Part shown: piece by piece, positions 25,509 to 32,434 of the stretch
How the letters are laid out: each line of letters starts with the position of its first letter
Position numbering within the stretch: position 1 is the stretch's first letter
NCBI GenBank assembly: GCA_015056865.1
Contig: SVFM01000024.1
Location: forward strand, 1 to 40,125
Direction: 5' to 3'
DNA length: 40,125 bases
Source of the DNA: Lachnospiraceae bacterium
GTDB taxonomy: Bacteria > Bacillota > Clostridia > Lachnospirales > Lachnospiraceae
Notes under the pieces: model-generated
Seen by the model: the letters and a program-made list of their open reading frames with translations, nothing else
What the model was told of the DNA's origin: nothing
Databases searched by the model: none
Translations under genes and position numbers: made by a program

Positions 25509-26300
25509 ATGAGCACAGAGTATTTACAGGTAAGAGGAAGAATATTTGATATCCAGAAGTTTTCAGTCCATGACGGACCGGGAATCCGTACCATTATCTT
25601 TTTTAAGGGGTGCGTCCTGCGGTGCCGGTGGTGCTGTAATCCGGAGTCTCAGCGTTATGAGATAGAGACTATGGTTGTGGATGGTAAGGAGAAGGTGATC
25701 GGCCTGGATGTGACCGTGGAAGAGGTCTTGGAGGAAATTGCCAAGGATCGGATTTTTTATCGCAGAAGCGGCGGAGGTGTCACCCTTTCCGGTGGAGAAG
25801 CCTTGTGTCAACCGGAGTTTGGATCAGCCCTTTTGCGGGCATGTAAAGAGAAGGGTTACCACACCGCAATGGAATCCATGGGTTGTGCTCCATTTGAAAC
25901 CCTAGAACGATACCTGCCCAATCTGGATCTGTATCTGATGGATATCAAACATACGGACCCGGAGAAACATAAGTTGTTTACAGGCAGAAGCAATGAGTTG
26001 ATGTTGGAAAATGCAAGAAAAATCGCAAAGAGCAATACAGAGCTGATTATTCGCGTGCCGGTAATACCGGGATTTAACGATCTGCCTTCGGAGATTAGAT
26101 CAATTGCAGAATATGCGGCGTCTTTGCCAGGGGTAGAACAAATGCATCTGTTGCCCTATCACAGATTGGGGCAGGATAAATATCGGGGGCTGGGCAGAGA
26201 GTATCTGATGGGAGATTTGATGCCGCCCACCAATGAGCAGATGCAGCGGCTTTTAGAAGAAGTGGTAAAAACCGGATTGCGGGGACAGATAGGCGGATAA
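25509..26300 (+). CDS. Glycyl-radical enzyme activase (radical SAM), short form
   Basis: 263 residues. The radical SAM cluster motif is GCVLRCRWC (Cys35, Cys39, Cys42), followed by the SAM-binding GGE in LSGGEALCQ (about 93-101). It installs the glycyl radical on the upstream dehydratase by hydrogen abstraction with 5'-deoxyadenosyl radical. The ATG directly abuts the dehydratase stop, indicating coupled translation. Activases of glycerol or diol dehydratases normally carry an inserted ferredoxin-like domain with two extra Fe-S clusters between the CxxxCxxC motif and the GGE. Here only about 25 residues (SQRYEIETMVVDGKEKVIGLD) lie there, with no further Cys. The protein is thus built like pyruvate formate-lyase activase. 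A terminator follows the gene. Confidence 0.92.
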   Translation: MSTEYLQVRGRIFDIQKFSVHDGPGIRTIIFFKGCVLRCRWCCNPESQRYEIETMVVDGKEKVIGLDVTVEEVLEEIAKDRIFYRRSGGGVTLSGGEALCQPEFGSALLRACKEKGYHTAMESMGCAPFETLERYLPNLDLYLMDIKHTDPEKHKLFTGRSNELMLENARKIAKSNTELIIRVPVIPGFNDLPSEIRSIAEYAASLPGVEQMHLLPYHRLGQDKYRGLGREYLMGDLMPPTNEQMQRLLEEVVKTGLRGQIGG

Positions 26301-26314
26301 GTTATAAGAAATTA

Positions 26315-26342
26315 GGAAGCGGGGCATTGTCCCCGCTTTCTT
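26315..26342 (+). terminator. Terminator of the dehydratase operon
   Basis: AAGCGGGG (26317-26324), loop CATTGT, CCCCGCTT (26331-26338), then TCTT. A strong GC-rich stem with a short T-rich tail lies 16 bases after the activase stop. Confidence 0.75.
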
Positions 26343-26356
26343 AGTGATGTATTTTC

Positions 26357-26385
26357 TTGCATCCCTTTGGGCACCATGATATGAT
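26357..26385 (+). promoter_or_regulatory. Predicted promoter of the DNA polymerase gene
   Basis: TTGCAT (26357-26362), 17-base spacer, TATGAT (26380-26385). The expected transcription start near 26391-26393 coincides with the first base of the large palindrome. A very similar promoter (TTGCTT, 17, TATGAT) precedes the gene at 29842. Confidence 0.55.
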
Positions 26386-26390
26386 AAAAT

Positions 26391-26609
26391 TGTACTGTCA
26401 GGTGTTTGAAAAGCCAGGCTACCTGTGGCGCAGGAGTCCGAAAGGGCGGTAAAAGGCCCTTGAAAAACGTCAGCACTTGGATTTTCAAGCAGTCTGCGCA
26501 GAAAATCCTTAGTACTGTTACGTTTTTCACGGAATGAAAATGTGCCTGAGCCGCCCTTTCGGACTCCTGCGCCACAGGTAGCCTGGCTTTTTAAACGCCT
26601 GACGATACA
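26391..26609. repeat. 219-bp near-perfect palindrome (MITE-like or structured 5' leader)
   Basis: The arms at 26391-26449 and 26551-26609 are 59 bases each and complementary at 55 of 59 positions, the differences all being transitions. They run from TGTAC...TCAGG to GAAAGGGCGG and back. The 101-base centre has further inverted pairing: TTGAAAAACG with CGTTTTTCA, and GGATTTTC with GAAAATCC. The whole can fold as one long hairpin. It occupies the leader of the Y-family polymerase gene, ending 19 bases before the ATG. No transposase lies inside, so it could be a non-autonomous mobile element or a structured RNA leader. It has no long open frame of its own. Confidence 0.85.
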
Positions 26610-26628
26610 GTTTTGAGAGGAGGCAAGG

Positions 26629-28158
26629 ATGAAAGAAGAAAATCGTACCTATATCGCCATTGATCTAAAGTCCTTTTATGCCTCCGTGGAGTGTGTAGAA
26701 AGGCAGCTGAATCCTTTGACCACCAATCTGGTGGTAGCCGACATTGGAAGAACGGAAAAAACCATCTGCCTGGCGGTTTCTCCTGCCTTAAAGGCCTACG
26801 GTATTCCAGGGCGTCCCAGGCTGTTTGAGGTGGTCCAGAAGGTAAAAGAAGTCAATATTGAGCGGAAGAACAAAGCGCCGGGAAGAAGATTTTCCGGTGA
26901 ATCCTATTTGGCGGAGGAGCTGAGCCTTCACCCTGAGTTAGCGATTTCTTATATCGTTGCCACGCCCCGCATGGCTCTTTATATGGAGTACAGTACAAGA
27001 ATATACAACATCTATCTGAAATACATTGCGCCGGAGGATATCCATGTGTATTCCATCGATGAGGTGTTTATGGATGTGACCCAATATTTAAGTGCCTATA
27101 GGCTGACGCCCCGGGAACTGGCAGCAAAGATCATAAAAGATGTGCAGGACCAGACCGGGATCACGGCAACAGCGGGGATCGGAACCAATCTGTATCTGTG
27201 TAAGGTGGCTTTGGATATCGTGGCAAAGCATGTGAAGCCTGATAACAACGGTGTTCGCATTGCCCGGCTGGACGAGAGGACTTACCGCAGACTTTTGTGG
27301 AATCATAAGCCTTTGACAGACTTTTGGAGAGTGGGGCCCGGATACCGGAAGAAGCTGGAGGAAAACGGACTGTTTACCATGGGTGACATTGCCAGATGTT
27401 CTCTGGGAGGACCCAGAGAGTATTATAATGAGGATCTGCTGTATGGATTGTTTGGTATCAATGCAGAGCTTTTGATTGATCATGCCTGGGGATGGGAACC
27501 GGTCACCATGGATCTGATCAAGTCCTATAAGCCCAGCGTGAACTGTTTAAGTTCCGGGCAGGTATTGCAGTGCCCCTATGATTTTGAAAAGGGAAAATTG
27601 ATCGTGCGGGAGATGACGGACCAGCTGGTGTTGGATCTGGTGGAAAAAAGGTTGGTGACAGATCAGGTGGTACTGACGGTGGGGTACGATATTGAAAATA
27701 TGTCAGATCCGGAGATCGCCAAGCGTTATGCCGGAGAGGCCACAGTAAATCATTATGGGAAGAAGATACCCAAACCTGCCCATGGAACAGCCAATCTGGG
27801 CAGACGGACTTCTTCCACCAGATTGATCCTGGATGCTATGATGGATTTATATGATAAGATCGTGGATCCGGGGCTTCTCATCAGAAGGGTGACAGTGGTT
27901 GCCAATCATCTGGTGGATGAAAATTTCACTCCCGAACAGGAGAATTATGAACAACTGGATATTTTTACGGATTATGAGGCTTTGCAAAGGCAGAGGCAAA
28001 AAGAGGCCGGGGAGCTGGCTAAGGAGCGCAGACTGCAGGAGGCTATGCTGGAAGTAAAGAAAAAGTATGGAAAAAATGCCATTTTAAAGGGCACCAACCT
28101 GCAGGAAGGAGCAATGACCAAAGAGCGCAATCATCAGATAGGAGGACATAAGGCGTGA
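26629..28158 (+). CDS. Y-family (UvrX/DinB-like) translesion DNA polymerase
   Basis: 509 residues. Palm-domain catalytic motifs are AIDLKSFYASVE (Asp12) and VYSIDEVFMDV (Asp144-Glu145). TATAGIGTNLYLCKVALDI is the usual A-G-I-x-x-N-x-x-x-A-K-like strand-helix, with LC in place of LAK. A helix-hairpin-helix region and little-finger domain follow, and QLDIF at 442-446 is a beta-clamp-binding motif. The extended C-terminal helix is typical of UvrX-type proteins from Firmicutes chromosomes and prophages. GAGAGGAGG precedes the ATG. The YolD partner overlaps the stop by four bases. UvrX/YolD pairs act in DNA-damage tolerance. No obvious LexA site was seen; the leader is the 219-base palindrome. Confidence 0.92.
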   Translation: MKEENRTYIAIDLKSFYASVECVERQLNPLTTNLVVADIGRTEKTICLAVSPALKAYGIPGRPRLFEVVQKVKEVNIERKNKAPGRRFSGESYLAEELSLHPELAISYIVATPRMALYMEYSTRIYNIYLKYIAPEDIHVYSIDEVFMDVTQYLSAYRLTPRELAAKIIKDVQDQTGITATAGIGTNLYLCKVALDIVAKHVKPDNNGVRIARLDERTYRRLLWNHKPLTDFWRVGPGYRKKLEENGLFTMGDIARCSLGGPREYYNEDLLYGLFGINAELLIDHAWGWEPVTMDLIKSYKPSVNCLSSGQVLQCPYDFEKGKLIVREMTDQLVLDLVEKRLVTDQVVLTVGYDIENMSDPEIAKRYAGEATVNHYGKKIPKPAHGTANLGRRTSSTRLILDAMMDLYDKIVDPGLLIRRVTVVANHLVDENFTPEQENYEQLDIFTDYEALQRQRQKEAGELAKERRLQEAMLEVKKKYGKNAILKGTNLQEGAMTKERNHQIGGHKA

Positions 28159-28547
28159 ATGAAGATATCATAAATCTGCCCCACCATGTATCCACAAAAC
28201 ATCCACAGATGTCCCTTCAGGACCGGGCCGCTCAGTTTTCTCCCTTTGCAGCTTTGACAGGATATGAGGCGGCTGTGAAGGAGACTGCCAGGCTTACCGA
28301 TCGCAGGATAGAATTGGATGAAGGAGAAAAGGAAAAGATCAATTTGCAACTACAACAAATCCGGGAAAACCTAGCGGAAGGACCGGAGGCAACCTTAGTT
28401 TATTTTGTGCCTGATCCGAGAAAGGAAGGGGGCTCTTATGTAACGGTTACTGGAAGGGTACTGAGTATAGATGAATACAAGCGGGAAATTCTGTTGCAGG
28501 ATGGGCAGATCGTGCCCATTGAGGAGCTGTTTGCAGTAGAAAGGTAA
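28155..28547 (+). CDS. YolD-like protein, partner of the Y-family polymerase
   Basis: 130 residues. The GTG start overlaps the polymerase stop (GTGA), with AGGAGG nine bases upstream. The N-terminal motif MSLQDRAAQFSPFAALTGYEAAVKETARLTDRRIELDE and the C-terminal YVTVTGRVLSIDEYKREILLQDGQIVPIEEL match the YolD-like family, which has a small Sm-like beta-barrel fold. Members sit beside uvrX or dinB genes, sometimes called UmuD-like in function, and probably modulate the polymerase. The last codons and stop lie inside the 27-bp sequence duplicated by the downstream insertion element, so the reading frame was preserved. Confidence 0.87.
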   Translation: MNEDIINLPHHVSTKHPQMSLQDRAAQFSPFAALTGYEAAVKETARLTDRRIELDEGEKEKINLQLQQIRENLAEGPEATLVYFVPDPRKEGGSYVTVTGRVLSIDEYKREILLQDGQIVPIEELFAVER

Positions 28548-28556
28548 GGGGCCCAG
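28530..28556 (+). repeat. 27-bp direct repeat flanking the IS, left copy
   Basis: TTTGCAGTAGAAAGG...CCCAG (28530-28556) is repeated exactly at 29750-29776. It contains the last five codons and the stop of yolD. It is interpreted as a target-site duplication. Confidence 0.85.
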
Positions 28557-28666
28557 TGTTGGGATACAATAGATAGGTAACAGATAAAAAATAAAACAAG
28601 GATTTCCTTAAACATGATATATTGGAATTGTCGAGAAACCAACGTATCAGAAAGGGGAATCCTTGC

Positions 28667-29593
28667 ATGTCAATATTAACACAAGAAAAGTACCAACGTC
28701 AACGTATGATTAAGTACGCACAGAAACATTCTGTGACAGAGACGTCTATCCGGTATAAGATCAGCCGAAAAACTGTGTATAAATGGTTGAAACGTTATGA
28801 CGGGACGGTAAATAGCTTGATGGATCGAAGCCATCGTCCTAAAACCTCACCAAGAAGTCATACAGAACAGGAACTAAGTCAAATACGGCGTAGGTTAAAA
28901 CGGCACAAATGGACAGATTTGTTACTGGCATACCAGGAGTTAGTTGAAAGGGATGGTTATACCAGAAGCTATGGAGGATTTAAACGGATTGCGCTAAAAC
29001 TAAAGGCTGCCAAACCAACAAAGAAAAAAGCCAAGAAATCCCCAGAGCCATATAAGAGAGCTGAATATCCAGGGCAGAAGATACAGATAGATGTAAAGTA
29101 TGTTCCTAAATACTGTGTAGCAGACGGAAGGAAATATTATCAATATACAGCAGTAGATGAATGCAGCCGGTGGACTTATCGAGAAATGTACGATGAGCAT
29201 AGCACATATAGCTCTAAAGATTTTTTGGAAAAACTGATCACACGTGCACCATTTCCAATACGAGAGGTCCAGACAGATAATGGATCTGAGTTTACGAACC
29301 GGTTAATCGTAGTAAAAAGTAAACATTTAACACTATTTGAAGAAGCATTATTGGAAATGGGAATCATATACCACCGTATACAGATAGCCACACCAAGACA
29401 TAACGGTAAAGTAGAAAGACAACATCGAACAGATGAGGCTCGTTTTTATAAAAATATGCGGATGTATAATCTGTCCGATGGAAGAAAGCAGTTGGCGATA
29501 TATCAACAAAAATCAAATAACTATATAAAAACCTGTCTAGGAATGAAAACACCGAATCAGGTGGTGGCTATGTATCAGGCAATAATGTTATAA
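28667..29593 (+). CDS. DDE transposase, IS481/IS3-like (rve domain)
   Basis: 308 residues from ATG 28667, chosen for the AAAGGGGAA upstream; an upstream start at 28622 lacks one. The N-terminal HTH (about 20-60) includes SVTETSIRYKISRKTVYKWLKRYDG. The integrase core has Asp142 (IQIDVKYV), Asp204 (QTDNGSEF) and Glu250 (PRHNGKVERQH), so the DDE triad is complete. The insert RLIVVKSKHLTLFEEAL makes the second-to-third spacing longer (45) than the 35 usual for the group. Single-frame, unlike IS3 elements that need frameshifting, hence the IS481-like call. It appears functional. Confidence 0.88.
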   Translation: MSILTQEKYQRQRMIKYAQKHSVTETSIRYKISRKTVYKWLKRYDGTVNSLMDRSHRPKTSPRSHTEQELSQIRRRLKRHKWTDLLLAYQELVERDGYTRSYGGFKRIALKLKAAKPTKKKAKKSPEPYKRAEYPGQKIQIDVKYVPKYCVADGRKYYQYTAVDECSRWTYREMYDEHSTYSSKDFLEKLITRAPFPIREVQTDNGSEFTNRLIVVKSKHLTLFEEALLEMGIIYHRIQIATPRHNGKVERQHRTDEARFYKNMRMYNLSDGRKQLAIYQQKSNNYIKTCLGMKTPNQVVAMYQAIML

Positions 29594-29652
29594 AGTAGAC
29601 AAGGGCAACAGCGGATTGTGCTGTTGCCGTGAACCAGTATATCATATAAGGA

Positions 29653-29714
29653 CATGTCAAGGTCAGGTAGTATTCTCTGCGAGAATCTTCACCTTACCCT
29701 TGACATGGTTTTTT
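29653..29714 (+). terminator. Strong hairpin terminator at the right side of the IS
   Basis: CATGTCAAGG at 29653-29662 pairs with CCTTGACATG at 29698-29707; a bulged middle and an AGAAT/ATTCT inner stem are present. GTTTTTT follows. It would stop transcription leaving the IS and reading into the next gene. Confidence 0.7.
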
Positions 29715-29749
29715 GAGGAAAAGTGTTACCAATCATTGACACCTATACA

Positions 29750-29776
29750 TTTGCAGTAGAAAGGTAAGGGGCCCAG
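29750..29776 (+). repeat. 27-bp direct repeat flanking the IS, right copy
   Basis: Exact copy of 28530-28556. It is followed by GCGGTTGCTTTTCGGG, which would originally have followed yolD directly, so the pre-insertion junction can be reconstructed. Confidence 0.85.
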
Positions 29777-29841
29777 GCGGTTGCTTTTCGGGCCTAAATA
29801 TGATATGATTGTAACATTCAAAAGCAGAGTGAGGAACGGAT

Positions 29842-31404
29842 ATGAAGGAAAAAATTGCAAAAGGTTTTGCTGAGCAAAAAGCATTGTGGATCAAAGAAAA
29901 GGATGTGTTTTTTGTCAGTTTTTTGGTAGGACTTTTGGCCCATGGATATATGTTGACCAACAAGCTCCCCAATATTGATGAATACGTGCATATGTTTCAC
30001 CACGGACACGGTTATGAACTGGGCAGATGGCTGTATGGTCTGATGGGTAATTTTACATTCCGGATCGATGGTGTATATAGTCTGCCTTTTTTTAATGGTG
30101 TGTTGCATCTGATCCTGCTGAGTATCAGTATCGCCATTTTTTTAAAACCTTTTGATTTTAGAAGTCGCTGGACCAAATGTGTTTTTGCGGCACTGTTTGT
30201 GGCATTTCCTACGGTGGCTTGTAATATGGGCTTTATGTTTACGCTACCCTATTATGGGATCGCGGTTTTGTTCATGGCCATCGCTTTTTATGTGTTGGTA
30301 AATTATCGCTATGGCTTTATCGCTTCCACGCTGTTGATATGCTGTTCTTTGGGTATTTATCAGGCTTATTGGGGACTGGCGGCAGGCTTTTTGCTTTTGT
30401 ATCTGATCACGGAGTGTATGAATGAGAAGACAGAAGCGAAACCCTTGATCCTATTGGCTGTCAAAAGTCTGATCGCCTTATTGTTTGGTGTGATCTTGTA
30501 TCTGATCGTCAATAAGATCATGGTAAATGTTCAAGATGTGGAGATGACTGTTTATCAGGGCGTAGATAAGATCGGACAGTTGGAAATCTCCCAGATTCCT
30601 TCCATCCTGCAGAAAGCCTACGGATATTTCTTCCGGTTTACCACGGAAAATTATCTGCACATTACCTGGTATCCTCTGGTCCGTGCTGTGATCGCTTTGG
30701 GATATATTTTGACCGTTATCTTTGGTGTGGTCGCTTGCGTGATCAATCGAAAGCATATCCTAAAGACAGTGGCTATGGTGCTTTTTACAGTGCTGTTTCC
30801 GCTGGCAGTCAATTCTATTTATATTATGTCTAACGAGAGATCCAATGTGCACACGTTGATGTGTTATTCCGTGGTCTTGGTCTTCTTGTTACCTCTGGTT
30901 TATGTCAGGGAAGTGGTAAAGCGTTGCTCACGCAAGGTGCCGGCGCAGGTAGCAAAGTATGCATATCTGGCGGCGGTTTTGGCCGTAACAGTGATCTATG
31001 TGCGATTTTCCAATATCTATTATATGAATCTGGAAACCTCCTATAAGCAGACCCACAGTTTTATGGTAACGCTTTCTACCAGAATGCAGGAGCTGGAGGG
31101 CTATGACAGTGAGTTGCCGGTATATTTCCATGGTTGGTATAGTAAGAGCAGCAATCGGAACATTTGGGAGCTTCGGATGGTCAATGATATGCATGGATCC
31201 ATTGACATTGTGGAGGCCATCAATTCACCTCTGATGCGCCACAACTTATTCCGGGTTTATCTGGGCAATCCCATCAATGAGATTTCCGATCTGACAGTGA
31301 TCGAAAAGAATTGGCAGCAGATACAGGATATGCCGGACTATCCCAATGACGGTTCGCTGGCCATTATTGATGATATCATTGTGATCAAGCTTTCAGATAA
31401 GTAA
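29842..31404 (+). CDS. Polytopic membrane glucosyltransferase-like protein (GtrII-type)
   Basis: 520 residues with about 10-12 hydrophobic segments and a short cytoplasmic N-terminus. The motifs HGYMLTNKLPNIDEYVH and GYELGRWLYGLMG early in the chain match the Glucos_trans_II (GtrII) group, which transfers glucosyl residues from a polyprenyl-phosphate carrier to cell-surface polysaccharide. The C-terminal ~120 residues (from about 400) are hydrophilic and probably extracytoplasmic. The predicted promoter TTGCTT-17-TATGAT sits just upstream (29780-29808) and GTGAGGAA precedes the ATG. Adenosine deaminase follows 25 bases after the stop, so the genes may be co-transcribed, with no clear functional link. 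Confidence 0.75.
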   Translation: MKEKIAKGFAEQKALWIKEKDVFFVSFLVGLLAHGYMLTNKLPNIDEYVHMFHHGHGYELGRWLYGLMGNFTFRIDGVYSLPFFNGVLHLILLSISIAIFLKPFDFRSRWTKCVFAALFVAFPTVACNMGFMFTLPYYGIAVLFMAIAFYVLVNYRYGFIASTLLICCSLGIYQAYWGLAAGFLLLYLITECMNEKTEAKPLILLAVKSLIALLFGVILYLIVNKIMVNVQDVEMTVYQGVDKIGQLEISQIPSILQKAYGYFFRFTTENYLHITWYPLVRAVIALGYILTVIFGVVACVINRKHILKTVAMVLFTVLFPLAVNSIYIMSNERSNVHTLMCYSVVLVFLLPLVYVREVVKRCSRKVPAQVAKYAYLAAVLAVTVIYVRFSNIYYMNLETSYKQTHSFMVTLSTRMQELEGYDSELPVYFHGWYSKSSNRNIWELRMVNDMHGSIDIVEAINSPLMRHNLFRVYLGNPINEISDLTVIEKNWQQIQDMPDYPNDGSLAIIDDIIVIKLSDK

Positions 31405-31429
31405 GTCAAATACCGGAGGGGAGAAAAGG

Positions 31430-32434
31430 GTGAACTATGCATTGATCGATATTCACCTGCACCTGGACGGCTCTCTTTCTTTGCAGACGGTTAGGGAACT
31501 GGCCCATATGCAAGGGATTGAAATTGCCCAGGAGGATGAGGAGCTGAAGGTCCAGTTACAGGTGGGTGAGGACTGTAGGGACTTGAATGAATATTTGGAG
31601 AAATTTTCTCTGGCAGGCAGTTTGCTGCAAACCCGGGAAGCCATCACCAAGGCGGTACAATGTCTGGAGCAGGAGCTGAAAGCCCAGGGGCTTCTTTATG
31701 CGGAGATCAGGTTCGCACCCCAAAAGCATCTGGAGCAGGGGTTGACTCAGGATCAGGTGGTGGAGGCTGCCATCCGGGGGATGGGGCAGTGTGATTTTCA
31801 TTCCAATCTGATCCTATGTTGCATGCGGGAAAGAGATAATTTGGATCAAAATCTGGAAACTGTACGGGTGGCGCATAAATACCTGGGACAGGGAGTGTGC
31901 GCCGTAGATCTGGCCGGGGCAGAGGCACTTTACCCTACGGAGCATTTCAAAGAAGTATTTGAACTTGCAGCACAGCTGGGTGTGCCTTACACCATTCATG
32001 CAGGGGAAGCTGACGGTCCTGAAAGTGTGAAGACTGCGTTGGCGCTTGGAGCAAAGAGGATAGGCCATGGAGTGCGTTCTGTGGAAGATCAGGCCTTGGT
32101 GAAACGGCTGGCCGCAGAGGGGATTACTTTGGAACTATGTCCTACCAGCAATCTGAATACCAATATTTTTCGTGGGTTGGAGGAGTATCCGTTGCCAGCA
32201 TTTTTGGATGCAGGGGTCAGAGTAACCATCAATACGGATAATATGACCGTATCCGGAACCAGCTTAAAAAGAGAGTTACAGCTGATGACAGAGACCTTTG
32301 GGCTGACAGGGAAGCAACTGTATTTTTTGGCAAAAAATGCGGTGGATGCGTCTTTTGCAGATGCACATACTAAAGAATGGCTGAAGAAAGAGATTGAGGA
32401 GAAATCATGTTTGGCGCGAAACTTTTTTTGTTGA
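31430..32434 (+). CDS. add: Adenosine deaminase
   Basis: 334 residues. All zinc and catalytic residues of the family are visible: His9 and His11 (DIHLHLDGSL), His190 and Glu193 (HAGEADG), His213 (IGHGV) and Asp270 (TINTDN). It deaminates adenosine (and deoxyadenosine) to inosine in the purine salvage pathway. GTG start with GGAGGGG upstream. The 3' end overlaps the next gene by 28 bases; that gene has its own ribosome site inside add. The last residues (SCLARNFFC) are probably a lineage-specific tail. Confidence 0.93.
   Translation: MNYALIDIHLHLDGSLSLQTVRELAHMQGIEIAQEDEELKVQLQVGEDCRDLNEYLEKFSLAGSLLQTREAITKAVQCLEQELKAQGLLYAEIRFAPQKHLEQGLTQDQVVEAAIRGMGQCDFHSNLILCCMRERDNLDQNLETVRVAHKYLGQGVCAVDLAGAEALYPTEHFKEVFELAAQLGVPYTIHAGEADGPESVKTALALGAKRIGHGVRSVEDQALVKRLAAEGITLELCPTSNLNTNIFRGLEEYPLPAFLDAGVRVTINTDNMTVSGTSLKRELQLMTETFGLTGKQLYFLAKNAVDASFADAHTKEWLKKEIEEKSCLARNFFC

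Larger units (their letters stand above)
28557..29749 (+). mobile_element. IS481-like insertion sequence, 1193 bp
   Basis: Bounded by a 27-bp direct repeat. The ends are TGT...ACA, with imperfect terminal inverted repeats: reading inward, both ends carry GGTAACA at bases 20-26, and TGT at 1-3. It holds one DDE transposase gene. Two hairpins lie between that gene and the right end: 29604-29628 (GGCAACAGC/GCTGTTGCC), and the terminator at 29653-29714. The exactness of the flanking repeats suggests recent insertion. Confidence 0.85.

Noticed and set aside
26391..26609. Open frame on the minus strand inside the palindrome region (26312-26575).
   Set aside because: It is formed by the inverted repeat itself and the preceding terminator, has no family resemblance and no ribosome site.
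28557..29749. IS3-type element with two overlapping frames.
   Set aside because: The transposase is a single uninterrupted frame with its own HTH, and the TGT...ACA ends and long flanking repeats do not fit IS3.
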